A DNA stretch of 35,424 bases, from the NCBI RefSeq assembly GCF_000577335.1, contig NZ_CBYL010000037.1:1-35424 (forward strand), in the 5' to 3' direction. Position 1 is the first letter of the stretch; the number at the start of each line of letters is the position of its first letter. Shown here piece after piece: positions 15,273 through 22,295 of this stretch. This DNA comes from Faecalispora jeddahensis (GTDB taxonomy: Bacteria; Bacillota; Clostridia; Oscillospirales; Acutalibacteraceae). The position numbers were made by a program, and so were the translations under genes. The notes below the pieces were generated by a model that saw only the letters and a program-made list of their open reading frames with translations, had not been told where the DNA came from and searched no databases.

Positions 15273-16173
15273 AAACCCTCTTCCTTTCCCCCAGAATGTC
15301 CAGAAAGCTCTCGATGCGGGTTTGCAGCCCGGCGTCCGACTGCTGCTCGTCCATGAGGAGCTGAATCACCGGAACCTCATGCACCCGCCGGATCACCAGC
15401 TCGTTGACAAGAGAATCCGTTCCGCAGGGAAACGCGGTGAGCAGGATCACGCCGTCCACACGGTTTTTATACAGCTCGATCGCACCGATCATCTCCTTAT
15501 TCATCGTCCAGTACAGCTCGGTCGAGATTGCCTTGGATTTCTGGCTGCAGGCGCGGCGATTGCAGTAATCGGAAAATAGGACGGTTCCGTTCTGCTCCCG
15601 GATCATCCGGCAGACCGGCCCGCCGATAAAGGAATCATGACTGATATACGGCTGTGCGGCGATCAGGATTTTCAGGCCGTCGCCTTCACAGACACGCTGC
15701 TGACGCTTCATCCGTGCCAAATCCTGACTTTGCTGGCGCTGTCTGGCGCGCTGATACGCGCGAAAGCACTGGTCCGCACTTTTTCCAAGCTGGCGGCCCA
15801 TCGCGCAGAAGGCAAACATTTCAGAGCGTGTGCTCCCCTTTAAATTGTAAGTAATCAGCTTGGCCCAGGGAAATGTGTGGCGCACAATATCGTACAGCCC
15901 CAAAAAACGGACGCAAAATTCCTCACTGCCGCGAGTTCCCTCAAACCGGGGAACCAGAACCGCGTCGCACTGCCCCAGAAGCGATTCCACATGCCCTAAA
16001 TACAGCTTCATCGGAAGGCAGTTTTCCGCTTCGGAATGACGAATCCCATCCTCCAGAATCGTTCTGCAGGTTTCGCTGCTGATGATGACCTCGCACCCCA
16101 GCTCCTGAAAAAATGTCTCCCACAAACAGCCGTACCGATAATATAAAAACGCCTTTGGTATTCCAATTTTCAA
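15265..16173 (-). CDS. COG3580/DUF2229-like protein of the activase-associated group
   Basis: A 302-residue protein homologous to the C-terminal third of the 22727-25621 protein. Both begin K-I-G-I-P followed by an aromatic-rich helix and have a conserved cysteine before a His-containing helix (N-C52-L-P-M-K-L-Y-L-G-H here, V-C-F-P-A-K-L-M-H-G-H there). They share a late glycine- or proline-cysteine turn (F-P-C250-G-T-D here, F-G-C-G-V-D there). It is unusually cysteine-rich. The start is TTG 16173, because homology begins there and GGGTGAT is just upstream; the open frame extends to 16323 but that part overlaps a terminator. First gene of the trio. Function unknown; likely an Fe-S partner of the activase. 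Confidence 0.72.
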   Translation of the reverse strand: MKIGIPKAFLYYRYGCLWETFFQELGCEVIISSETCRTILEDGIRHSEAENCLPMKLYLGHVESLLGQCDAVLVPRFEGTRGSEEFCVRFLGLYDIVRHTFPWAKLITYNLKGSTRSEMFAFCAMGRQLGKSADQCFRAYQRARQRQQSQDLARMKRQQRVCEGDGLKILIAAQPYISHDSFIGGPVCRMIREQNGTVLFSDYCNRRACSQKSKAISTELYWTMNKEMIGAIELYKNRVDGVILLTAFPCGTDSLVNELVIRRVHEVPVIQLLMDEQQSDAGLQTRIESFLDILGERKRVYG

Positions 16174-16273
16174 TGTTATCACCCAGATGCTATTATGGAT
16201 TTTTTCCCTGCAAGTATTCATTCGGGCGGCGCATTTCCATAACCTCACATCGGGCATGATTTTGCGATGAAGC

Positions 16274-16313
16274 AAAAAAATCCATTCCGGACGTTTCGTC
16301 CGGGATGGATTTT
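16274..16313 (-). terminator. Terminator downstream of the diguanylate cyclase gene
   Basis: AAAATCCAT-x-CCGGAC pairs with GTCCGG-x-ATGGATTTT (loop GTTTC, one wobble). On the minus strand it runs into T7 (plus A16274-16280). It separates the cyclase from the reductase-like trio, which therefore needs its own promoter in 16174-16273; I could not identify one with confidence. Confidence 0.88.
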
Positions 16314-16367
16314 CATGAATCATATTGATTTTTCAGAAAAACAGTTTTTTTATTTTAATCCCCCGGG

Positions 16368-17402
16368 TCATACCACCTGATCTCTTCCGGCGTTTTTGGC
16401 CTGATACAGCTTTTTGTCCGCAAGATAGATCAGTTCATCCACAGCCTTCGGCGCACAGTCTGCGGTGACCGTCTCTACACCGATGCTGCAGGTGATGGCG
16501 ATTTCCCCATAGGTGGTGCGAAAAACGTGGCCGCGAATGGAATCCCGGATACGGCAGGCAATCTGCTTGGCAGAATCGCTTTCCCAGCCCGGCAGGCAGA
16601 CCAGGAATTCATCGCCGCCGTAACGGGCTACCCACCCGCTCTTGGCCGGAACCATCTTTTGCAGCAGAACGGCGATTCCATGCAGTACGCAGTCGCCGGC
16701 CACATGGCCGTTATGATCGTTGATTTTCTTAAAATAGTCAATATCGATAAACAGAACGCTCATCGGCTGATCCTGCTCAAAGCAGCTCTGCAGGTCGGCT
16801 GGAAGCCGAAGATCGATATACCGGCGATTGTACAGATGCGTGAGGAAATCGGTATAGACTGTTTCCCGGCAGACATTTTCATCCTCGATTTTTTCTTCCG
16901 GACGGGAAGTGCAACGGGTCATAACCAGAGTGCAGGCTCTTTCCCCCACTACAAGAGGAATCCGGACAATACTGCAGATCGCCGAATCATCCGCAGATAC
17001 GCTCAGCGTTGCACCCGGCCCGAAAAGGATCTGATAATCGAAGCTTCCCTCCAAAGAGCCTTCAAACAGCTCCTCTGAATTGAGTCCCCGCAAATCATCG
17101 TAAAGGATCAGCCCGCAGTTGGAATCCACAAGATACACCGAAGACGAAAACACCCTCAATACACAGAGCAGATTCTTCACATCTGATAAAGATTCTAATA
17201 CCATTACTTCCCTTTCTACCGATTCGGCGGACCGCAATTTTCTTCGATCGAGATCGTACACCGCCAACCCGGGACCTGCAAAATCGTTCAGCCATTGAAA
17301 GACCGCGTTCCCCCAAAGCACCCCGGCAATTGCGGATTTTCGGCCTTTGAGAGAAATGACAGAAAGGTATTCAGATAATTTCCGCAAACCAAAAAAACAC
17401 AC
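16368..17402 (-). CDS. Diguanylate cyclase (GGDEF domain)
   Basis: Makes cyclic di-GMP from two GTP. The C-terminal GGDEF domain (about 180-340) has a metal-binding D-I-D at 220-222, K-x-I-N-D-x-x-G-H and R-Y-G-G-D-E-F (G262-F266), so it should be active. The usual inhibitory RxxD site just before it is replaced by A-K-S-G, so feedback by c-di-GMP through that site is unlikely. The N-terminal 170 residues have no transmembrane helix and look like a PAS/GAF-type sensory fold, not assignable. GTG 17402 is the longest start but has no ribosome site and lies only about 13 bases from the predicted transcription start. ATG 17204 (residue 67), with AAAGGGAAG upstream, is an alternative. Confidence 0.85.
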   Translation of the reverse strand: MCFFGLRKLSEYLSVISLKGRKSAIAGVLWGNAVFQWLNDFAGPGLAVYDLDRRKLRSAESVEREVMVLESLSDVKNLLCVLRVFSSSVYLVDSNCGLILYDDLRGLNSEELFEGSLEGSFDYQILFGPGATLSVSADDSAICSIVRIPLVVGERACTLVMTRCTSRPEEKIEDENVCRETVYTDFLTHLYNRRYIDLRLPADLQSCFEQDQPMSVLFIDIDYFKKINDHNGHVAGDCVLHGIAVLLQKMVPAKSGWVARYGGDEFLVCLPGWESDSAKQIACRIRDSIRGHVFRTTYGEIAITCSIGVETVTADCAPKAVDELIYLADKKLYQAKNAGRDQVV

Positions 17403-17421
17403 AATAAGTGTTTTTCTTTAA

Positions 17422-17450
17422 ATTATACATATAATATTTGTGCAAGTCAA
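17422..17450 (-). promoter_or_regulatory. Sigma-A promoter of the diguanylate cyclase gene
   Basis: On the minus strand: TTGACT (plus 17445-17450), 17-base spacer, perfect TATAAT (plus 17422-17427). The predicted start near 17415 leaves a leader of roughly a dozen bases before GTG 17402. Confidence 0.8.
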
Positions 17451-17513
17451 TACGTAAATAGAGCGTGTGATAAGATCGTTTTCGTATAAATATATGTTGA
17501 AGGAAGGGTTGAA

Positions 17514-17882
17514 ATGAAAGCAATAAATCAAATCATTCGCGATTTACGCGAAGATAGAGATTTAAGACAATCAGACATAGCAGCCGTCTTGGGAACAACA
17601 CAACAGCACTATTCCCGATGCGAAAAAGGAGAATCGCAGCTATCAACTCGCTCCATTATTGCTCTGGCCGATTTTTACCACGTATCCACCGATTATCTGT
17701 TAGGCCGAACAGACTGTAAGCAGGGTGTGGACGTTCTGAATCAGCAAATCGCGGAAGGATACTCAACCGGACGCTTTTTGACAGATGTACTTTCCCTGAG
17801 CATTGTCGGGCGCTGTGCTGTGGCGGAATATCTGAAGCTTCAGCTCCTCAAAGAAGAGGTGGAGCAGAAGAGACTTCTGTGA
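17514..17882 (+). CDS. XRE-family HTH regulator
   Basis: A 122-residue protein with an N-terminal Cro/CI-type helix-turn-helix (about residues 6-62). L-R-Q-S-D-I-A-A-V-L-G-T-T-Q-Q-H-Y-S-R-C-E-K-G is the recognition unit, followed by the common L-A-D-F-Y-H-V-S-T-D-Y-L-L-G-R-T-D tail. The remaining 50 residues are helical with no known ligand domain. The start is ATG 17514 after GGAAGGG. It is divergent from the diguanylate cyclase gene. The stretch 17883-18131 after it has no gene; it holds a 14-bp palindrome and a long-range GGCTACC/GGTAGCC inverted repeat. Confidence 0.88.
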   Translation: MKAINQIIRDLREDRDLRQSDIAAVLGTTQQHYSRCEKGESQLSTRSIIALADFYHVSTDYLLGRTDCKQGVDVLNQQIAEGYSTGRFLTDVLSLSIVGRCAVAEYLKLQLLKEEVEQKRLL

Positions 17883-17964
17883 ATTCCGGGCGAAATTTTC
17901 TTGTTCCCGGCTACCGAAACAGGACAAAGACGAAGTCTCGGCCCCCAAGGTAGCCGCCTTACCA

Positions 17965-17978
17965 TGCAGACGTCTGCA
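17965..17978. repeat. Perfect 14-bp palindrome, possible protein-binding site
   Basis: TGCAGACGTCTGCA is its own reverse complement. It lies in a 249-base gene-free gap between two small regulators. No second copy was noticed, so a role is only a guess. Confidence 0.3.
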
Positions 17979-18131
17979 AAAGCACAGAAAGGGTGAATGA
18001 CAGATATATTAGTTCAAAGATTCCGGTGTACGGAATTCGCCTTTGGGATACTGTCTCCCACAACACATCTATAAGAATGTCACTTCAAAAACAGACGCCT
18101 AACGAATGAGCGATCAAAAGAGAATACTGTA

Positions 18132-18374
18132 TTAGTGATGCGTATTCCCAAGCTCCATTTCAACAAGATGCAGAATTACTTCTTCCGGCGTTGGAATCTC
18201 ACCTTTGTGTGGTATCGATATCCAAAATGCTTGAATTTCCGGATCGCTATTTGCTTTTGCAGCGGCTATTACAATTTCGATTTCGCGTCTGACTTCTTCG
18301 ATGCTCACCCCATTTTTCTTCGCCACAGACTCAAGAGCTTTCTTGGCCAATATTTCCGCTTTCTGATTACTCAT
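18132..18374 (-). CDS. Small HTH-like protein, resembles the C-terminal part of Spo0A
   Basis: An 80-residue protein starting at ATG 18374, which has AGGTG eight bases upstream; the earlier ATG 18392 has none. A-K-K-N-G-V-S-I-E-E-V-R-R-E-I followed later by I-P-T-P-E-E-V-I recalls the end of the Spo0A DNA-binding domain (S-R-V-E-R-A-I-R-H-A-I then P-T-N-S-E-F-I). The resemblance is short and should be treated as weak. It is divergent from the XRE gene at 18539. The promoter between them is covered by three copies of one operator, so its expression is probably repressed by that regulator. The gene and its surroundings are AT-richer than the flanking operons, which suggests acquisition. Confidence 0.6.
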   Translation of the reverse strand: MSNQKAEILAKKALESVAKKNGVSIEEVRREIEIVIAAAKANSDPEIQAFWISIPHKGEIPTPEEVILHLVEMELGNTHH

Positions 18375-18414
18375 CTTCAAAACACCTGACATTACTATTT
18401 TTATTCAAAGGATC

Positions 18415-18436
18415 AATTACCCGAATATAGGTAATT
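18415..18436. promoter_or_regulatory. Operator 1 of the divergent HTH pair
   Basis: AATTACC-CGAATATA-GGTAATT: 7-bp perfect arms over 22 bp. It covers the -10 box of the leftward promoter. The core ACCCGAATATAGGTA (18419-18433) is repeated exactly at 18514-18528. Confidence 0.75.
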
Positions 18437-18463
18437 TTATCACAGATATATTTCATTTGTCAA
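18434..18463 (-). promoter_or_regulatory. Promoter of the leftward small HTH gene
   Basis: Minus strand: TTGACA (plus 18458-18463), 18-base spacer, extended -10 TGATAAAAT (TAAAAT at plus 18434-18439). Operators 1 and 2 overlap its -10 and -35, a layout for tight repression. Confidence 0.75.
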
Positions 18464-18477
18464 CCCGAATTCGGGTT
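18462..18477. promoter_or_regulatory. Operator 2 of the divergent HTH pair
   Basis: AACCCGAATTCGGGTT is a perfect 16-bp palindrome, the most symmetric of the three sites. It overlaps the -35 of the leftward promoter and is centred 44 bp from operator 1. Confidence 0.78.
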
Positions 18478-18513
18478 AAAACATCTTTTATCTAAATTAT
18501 CATATATTTATTA

Positions 18514-18528
18514 ACCCGAATATAGGTA
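18514..18528. promoter_or_regulatory. Operator 3, overlapping the XRE ribosome site region
   Basis: ACCCGAATATAGGTA, identical to the core of operator 1, centred about 51 bp from operator 2. It ends immediately before GGAG, the ribosome site of the XRE gene, so binding would block its own transcription. Confidence 0.72.
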
Positions 18529-18538
18529 GGAGATGCTT

Positions 18539-18787
18539 ATGACATATTCTGAGATCATTGTGATGCGGATATCCACCCTCTGCAAACAGCGGGGGATCGC
18601 CTATAACAAGCTGGCATCCATGTGCGGCCTGAATCAATCTACCATTGACAACATCGTGCGCGGAGTGACAAAAGACCCGCGCGTTCAAACGCTCCATCAT
18701 ATTGCCCTTGGATTTAACATGACACTTGCGGAATTTTTGGATTACCCGGAACTGAATGAGTATTCGTTTGACGAGGAAGAGCATTGA
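18539..18787 (+). CDS. Small XRE-family HTH repressor, likely autoregulated
   Basis: An 82-residue Cro/CI-type protein that is almost entirely a DNA-binding domain. Y-N-K-L-A-S-M-C-G-L-N-Q-S-T-I-D-N-I-V-R-G is the helix-turn-helix, then P-R-V-Q-T-L-H-H-I-A-L-G-F-N-M-T-L-A-E-F-L-D. The start is ATG 18539, with GGAG six bases upstream; ATG 18533 touches that GGAG. It ends in an acidic tail. Three near-identical operators lie in its 164-base divergent spacer, so I infer it represses itself and the leftward small gene. A plus-strand terminator follows at 18874. Confidence 0.85.
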   Translation: MTYSEIIVMRISTLCKQRGIAYNKLASMCGLNQSTIDNIVRGVTKDPRVQTLHHIALGFNMTLAEFLDYPELNEYSFDEEEH

Positions 18788-18812
18788 CTTCGTGAGCAGA
18801 TTTTTGGACAAG

Positions 18813-18841
18813 AAAAAGCCGCAGGACTTTCGTCCTACGGC
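18813..18841 (-). terminator. Terminator of the ABC importer operon
   Basis: GCCGCAGGAC (18818-18827) pairs with GTCCTACGGC (18832-18841), loop TTTC, one mismatch. Minus-strand reading continues into T5 (plus A18813-18817). It lies about 75 bases beyond the ATPase stop. Confidence 0.8.
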
Positions 18842-18873
18842 AATTGAATATTCTGAATTAATCTTGAAAAGAG

Positions 18874-18906
18874 AGCGGCGCTGCACGCCGCTTTCTTTTA
18901 TTTTTG
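18874..18906 (+). terminator. Terminator of the small XRE gene
   Basis: AGCGGCG (18874-18880) and CGCCGCT (18886-18892) form a stem with loop CTGCA, followed by TTCTTTTATTTTTG on the plus strand. It sits just outside the convergent ABC ATPase stop. Confidence 0.8.
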
Positions 18907-18915
18907 AGAAAAGAT

Positions 18916-19719
18916 TTAATTCCCGACCTCAAGACTGATCTGATTAAAGCGATTCAGAAGATCATCCGTAGACAGGGCTTCCTTTGCCTCATCCGCGGCG
19001 TCGATCACCGCCTGACCCTGATGCATCATCAGCAGCCGGTTGCCGTACTGAATCGAATATTTCAGATTGTGGGTCACCATCAGCGTCGTCAGGTGCTTTT
19101 CCGTCACCAGCTCCTGTGTCAGGCGCATTACATTTTCGGAGGATCGAGGGTCCAGCGCCGCCGTGTGCTCATCGAGGATCAGCAGATCAATCGGCGTCAT
19201 GGTCGAAATCAAGAGGGCCAGCGCCTGCCTTTGCCCGCCGGAAAGACTGCCCACCTGCACGCTGAGCTTATCCTCAAGCCCCAAATCAAGGCGCTGCAGC
19301 ATGGTGCGGTATTCATCGGTGCGGCGGCGGCTCACGCCGCGGGAAAGCCCGTAGAACGAGCCTTTATTGTCCGCGAGAGCCATATTCTCTAAAATAGTCA
19401 GCTCCGGGCAGGTTCCCTTTGCGGGATCCTGAAATACCCGGCCAATCGATTTGGAACGCTGAAATTCCTTCATCTTGCTGATATCCTCACCCTTGAGCAG
19501 AATGCTGCCGCTGTCGGGCACGATACTGCCGCAGATGAGGTTGAGCATGGTGGTTTTGCCGGAGCCGTTGCTGCCGACCACCGAAACAAACTGCCCGGGC
19601 AGGATTTCAAGATTAAAATCGGAAAACAGAACGACCTCACTGACGGAATCGGGAGAAAAGGTTTTGCAGATATTCCGCAGACTGACCATGCTGTCAGATT
19701 TGAGTTGGGTTGACGACAT
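18916..19719 (-). CDS. ABC transporter ATP-binding protein (TrpZ-like)
   Basis: A 267-residue ABC ATPase that powers the importer encoded just upstream. Walker A G-S-N-G-S-G-K-T-T (49-57), Q-loop in V-F-Q-D-P, signature L-S-G-G-Q (159-163), Walker B L-L-I-L-D-E (179-184) and the switch histidine in V-T-H-N-L are all intact. The residue after the Walker B glutamate is histidine (D-E-H-T-A-A-L-D), typical of the COG1101 importers found with COG2984 binding proteins and COG4120 permeases. The start is ATG 19719 behind GGAGGAAG. It overlaps the permease gene by 26 bases, indicating coupling. Last gene of the operon. Confidence 0.92.
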   Translation of the reverse strand: MSSTQLKSDSMVSLRNICKTFSPDSVSEVVLFSDFNLEILPGQFVSVVGSNGSGKTTMLNLICGSIVPDSGSILLKGEDISKMKEFQRSKSIGRVFQDPAKGTCPELTILENMALADNKGSFYGLSRGVSRRRTDEYRTMLQRLDLGLEDKLSVQVGSLSGGQRQALALLISTMTPIDLLILDEHTAALDPRSSENVMRLTQELVTEKHLTTLMVTHNLKYSIQYGNRLLMMHQGQAVIDAADEAKEALSTDDLLNRFNQISLEVGN

Positions 19720-20614
19720 GCGGATGCTTCCTCCTTCCCGAAAACGCCTGATTCCCTACCAGAGCCAGTGTGAACAGCAGGGCCATCAGCAGCTTGAGGT
19801 AGTTCGTGGGCAGGCCGAGCTGCATCGCGATCACCAGGCAGGTTTTATACAGGATTGCACCGATCACCACCATGGCGGTGGGGCGAATGAACTTGATCTT
19901 TCCGAACAGGCTGGTACCGATAATGACCGAGGCCAGAGCCATAACGACCATACCCGTACCGCCGTAGATATTTGCGGTTTCTGTCTGCTGCGCCAGAATG
20001 GAGCCGGCCAGAGCCGTGCAGCCGTTGCCGATCGCAAGCCCGGCGATCTTCATTCGTCCCGGGTCTTTGCCGAGCGAGATCACATACTGCGGGTTATTGC
20101 CCGAAGCGCGAAGCAGCAGGCCGGACTTCGTCTTTAAATACAGATCGAGCAGCACTTTAACCACGATGACCACCAGTAGCACGATCAGCACCACACGGTA
20201 ATCCTGCATACCGGGCGGCATCAGGTGAACAATGGGGCCGGAGGTAAAGATGGTCGGCTTATTGTAGAAAGGAAGCACCGCGGAGCCCCTTGTCACCACA
20301 AGGTTCACGCTCCACAGGCCCGTCATCACCAGAATACCGGAAAGCAGGTCGGTAATATGCAGCTTTACATGCAGCAGCCCGGTGACGCAGCCGGCAGCCG
20401 CGCCGGCCAGAAAGGCCGCAAGGCACGCGACCCAGGGATTTACGCCAACGGCAATCAAAGCCCCTGTTACACACGCGCCCAGCGGGAACGTGCCGTCTAC
20501 CGACAGATCCGGGAACCCCAGAATCCGATAGGTAATGTACACGCCCATCGCCATAATTCCGTAAATCAGGCCTTCCTCCATTACGTTGAAGAACAGACCA
20601 AAAAAAACATCCAT
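19694..20614 (-). CDS. ABC transporter permease (TrpY-like, COG4120 type)
   Basis: A 306-residue membrane protein with eight or nine hydrophobic segments. The pattern M-A-M-G-V-Y-I-T-Y-R-I-L-x-F-P-D-L-S-V-D-G near residues 21-41 and a later R-A-S-G-N-N-P segment are typical of permeases in the branched-chain amino acid (LivH-like) superfamily used by TrpXYZ-type importers. The start is ATG 20614; its ribosome site is weak, so translation may depend on the upstream gene. It lies 139 bases downstream of the binding-protein gene, with a hairpin of the dispersed family in between, and overlaps the ATPase gene. Substrate is inferred from the leader RNA, not from the protein. Confidence 0.9.
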   Translation of the reverse strand: MDVFFGLFFNVMEEGLIYGIMAMGVYITYRILGFPDLSVDGTFPLGACVTGALIAVGVNPWVACLAAFLAGAAAGCVTGLLHVKLHITDLLSGILVMTGLWSVNLVVTRGSAVLPFYNKPTIFTSGPIVHLMPPGMQDYRVVLIVLLVVIVVKVLLDLYLKTKSGLLLRASGNNPQYVISLGKDPGRMKIAGLAIGNGCTALAGSILAQQTETANIYGGTGMVVMALASVIIGTSLFGKIKFIRPTAMVVIGAILYKTCLVIAMQLGLPTNYLKLLMALLFTLALVGNQAFSGRRKHPHVVNPTQI

Positions 20615-20657
20615 TCACTGTTACCCGCTTTCCGTACAAATCAAGTTTGAACACACA

Positions 20658-20697
20658 GCAATTTCTCTGCCGCGTGTTCGGCGGGCAGAGAAACTGC
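20658..20697. repeat. Intercistronic hairpin, copy D of the dispersed family
   Basis: TTTCTCTGCC (20662-20671) pairs with GGCAGAGAAA (20684-20693), with an outer GCA/TGC extension. Its left flank ACACAGCAATT is identical to the left flank of copy C near 9015-9025. It lies between the binding-protein and permease genes, where a 3' stabiliser would raise binding-protein yield. Confidence 0.7.
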
Positions 20698-20753
20698 AAA
20701 TCAGATCAGGCTTTTGAATCCAGCATCACAGTATCACAACGCTGTTTGTGTTA

Positions 20754-21791
20754 TTATTTGCTCGATGCCGCGGAATCTTCCGTGACCGCCTGCGCATTTT
20801 CGTAATCCTTCGGCAGGGTCATGCCGAAAATGTTCAGAACATCGGCATTATAGACAGGGGCAAAATCCTTTACAATGTAAACCGGGGTTTCTCCGGCTTT
20901 CTTTTCGCCCTTCAGGATCGAAGCCGCCATTTTGCCGGTTTCTTTGCCGAGCGCAACATAGTCGATTCCCTGAGAGGCCAGGCAGCCGTTTTTCACCTGC
21001 TCGATCTCGGAACCGAATACCGGGATGTTGCCCTTGTTTGCGGCCTGCAGAACCACCTGCAGATTGTTGACGACGTTGTTGTCCGTAAAGTTATTGATGC
21101 AGTCGACGCCCTTGCTGACGAGCGACGCTGCGGCGGAAGCAACCTCAGACGCATTGACGACGCCGGATTCCACAACTGCAAAATTATATTTGCTCGCAAC
21201 CTCTTTCAGAGTGGCCAGCTGGCTGACGGAGTTCGGCTCGCTGGTTGTGTAGAGCACGCCGATTTTCTTCGCGTCCGGCAGGAAGGCACGGATCATCTTG
21301 ACCTGTTCCTCCAGCGGGAGAACGTCGGAGCTGCCGGTGATGTTGTTTTCGGGTTTTTCCAGGCTCTTGACCAGCCCCGCCGCCACAGGATCGGAAACCG
21401 CGGTGAACACCACGGGGATATCGGTCTCTTTGGCCGCGCTGTAAGCGGACATGGCCGACGGGGTGGCAATGCCGACCAGCATATCATATTTGGAAGAAAC
21501 CATGTTCTTCGCGATCAGGTCGCTGTTGGAAGCGTCGCCCTGCGCATTCTGGAAATCGATGGTCAAATTTTTGCCATCTTCATATCCGGCTTCCTTCAGT
21601 CCTTCTACAAAACCTGTGTAGCAGTTATCGAGCGACGGATGCGGCGCGTATTGAATCACACCGATCTTTAATGCTTTCTCTCCGCCGGAAGCGGCGGAAG
21701 AAGCAGAGGTGCCATTGGAGCATCCGGCAAATCCTGCGGCCATGACTGCGGCCAGGGAAACTGCGGCAATTTTCGTAATCAGCTTTTTCAT
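20754..21791 (-). CDS. ABC transporter substrate-binding lipoprotein (TrpX-like, COG2984 type)
   Basis: The first 26 residues after ATG 21791 are a lipoprotein signal: M-K-K-L, a hydrophobic core, then G-F-A-G-C-S-N-G, with lipidation expected on the cysteine. A Ser/Ala-rich linker leads to a periplasmic-binding-protein-like domain beginning K-I-G-V-I-Q-Y-A-P-H-P-S-L-D. Later motifs typical of the family are I-A-T-P-S-A, P-V-V-F-T-A-V-S-D-P-V-A-A-G-L and I-G-V-L-Y-T-T-S-E-P-N-S. Relatives bind tryptophan or tyrosine. The ATG 21791 ribosome site is poor (AAAGG, 12 bases away). An in-frame ATG at 21881 has a perfect one, so the protein may carry a 30-residue N-terminal extension; I prefer 21791 because of the signal peptide. 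First structural gene after a T-box. Confidence 0.9.
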   Translation of the reverse strand: MKKLITKIAAVSLAAVMAAGFAGCSNGTSASSAASGGEKALKIGVIQYAPHPSLDNCYTGFVEGLKEAGYEDGKNLTIDFQNAQGDASNSDLIAKNMVSSKYDMLVGIATPSAMSAYSAAKETDIPVVFTAVSDPVAAGLVKSLEKPENNITGSSDVLPLEEQVKMIRAFLPDAKKIGVLYTTSEPNSVSQLATLKEVASKYNFAVVESGVVNASEVASAAASLVSKGVDCINNFTDNNVVNNLQVVLQAANKGNIPVFGSEIEQVKNGCLASQGIDYVALGKETGKMAASILKGEKKAGETPVYIVKDFAPVYNADVLNIFGMTLPKDYENAQAVTEDSAASSK

Positions 21792-21881
21792 AGGAATATC
21801 AAACCTTTCTCTTTGCATTATTTCAATATGATTTCTGAGGAATTTTTGATCGGTTCTGCGCTTCCACCAGCCATCCGGCAT
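21792..21881 (-). other. In-frame leader segment with tandem Trp codons before the binding protein
   Basis: ATG 21881 follows AGGAGGTG at ideal spacing and reads M-P-D-G-W-W-K-R-R, with two TGG codons at 21864-21869. There is no stop before the lipoprotein ATG 21791, so it is either an N-terminal extension or a leader whose translation feeds ribosomes into the gene. The Trp pair directly behind a tryptophan-type T-box suggests a second check on charged tRNA-Trp, as in leader peptides such as rtpLP of the B. subtilis anti-TRAP operon. Confidence 0.5.
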
Positions 21882-21905
21882 ACGCCCCACCTCCTGTTGG
21901 ACAAT

Positions 21906-22186
21906 AAAAAAAGCCCTTGCCCCCGATTGCTCAGGGACAAGAGCGTTTGCTCCTGCGGTACCACCCAAATTGACGCTTTTGCGCCCTCTTTTCTCACATA
22001 CCCGTTTGATATGCGCTCCACTGATAACGGGCAGAGCCCCCGTCGCAGACTACTTGGCACACTGCCGTTCGCCCCGCCCTCATAAGTCCATTCCCCGTGC
22101 GATCTCTTACCGCAATTCCACCGCATGCGGCTCTCTGAAAAGACATCCTGCCCGGCTACTACTCTTACTCACAGGTTTCTGTTATT
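21906..22186 (-). ncRNA. T-box riboswitch leader, probable tryptophan specifier
   Basis: The minus strand carries the T-box GGGTGGTACCGCAGG (plus 21952-21966), flanked by AGCGT/ACGCT arms that form the antiterminator. A competing terminator follows (CTCTTGTCCC with GGGGCAAGGG, then T7 at plus 21906-21912). The 5' part has stem-I features: an A-G-T-A-G segment, G-A-G-A-G-C-C-G, and a distal loop G-G-T-G-G-A-A-T-T-G. The specifier position in GAA-TGG-ACTT (TGG at 22088-22090) reads Trp. The base meant to contact the tRNA discriminator is T, which pairs best with A73 and only wobbles with the G73 usual for tRNA-Trp, so the amino acid call is not final. Open frames across this region are spurious. 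Confidence 0.88.
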
Positions 22187-22192
22187 GCCCCT

Positions 22193-22221
22193 ATTATATG
22201 ACGGCGCTTTTCATTTGTCAA
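22193..22221 (-). promoter_or_regulatory. Consensus sigma-A promoter of the T-box/ABC operon
   Basis: Minus strand: TTGACA (plus 22216-22221), 17-base spacer, TATAAT (plus 22193-22198). Both boxes are perfect. The start site near 22186 precedes stem I of the T-box. Confidence 0.9.
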
Positions 22222-22295
22222 CACCGCAGATTCAAAATTCCATTTTTTTCGCAGTATCGTCCCTTTCTATACAAATGATCTGATGTCCAATCCAG

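Noticed and set aside
18415-18528. The three operator copies as a CRISPR-like array or phage attachment sites
   Set aside because: They are palindromic, irregularly spaced and located exactly over promoter elements of a divergent gene pair.
21818-22285. Open frames on both strands across the T-box leader
   Set aside because: The region is structured leader RNA with a T-box, terminator and promoter; the frames have no ribosome sites.
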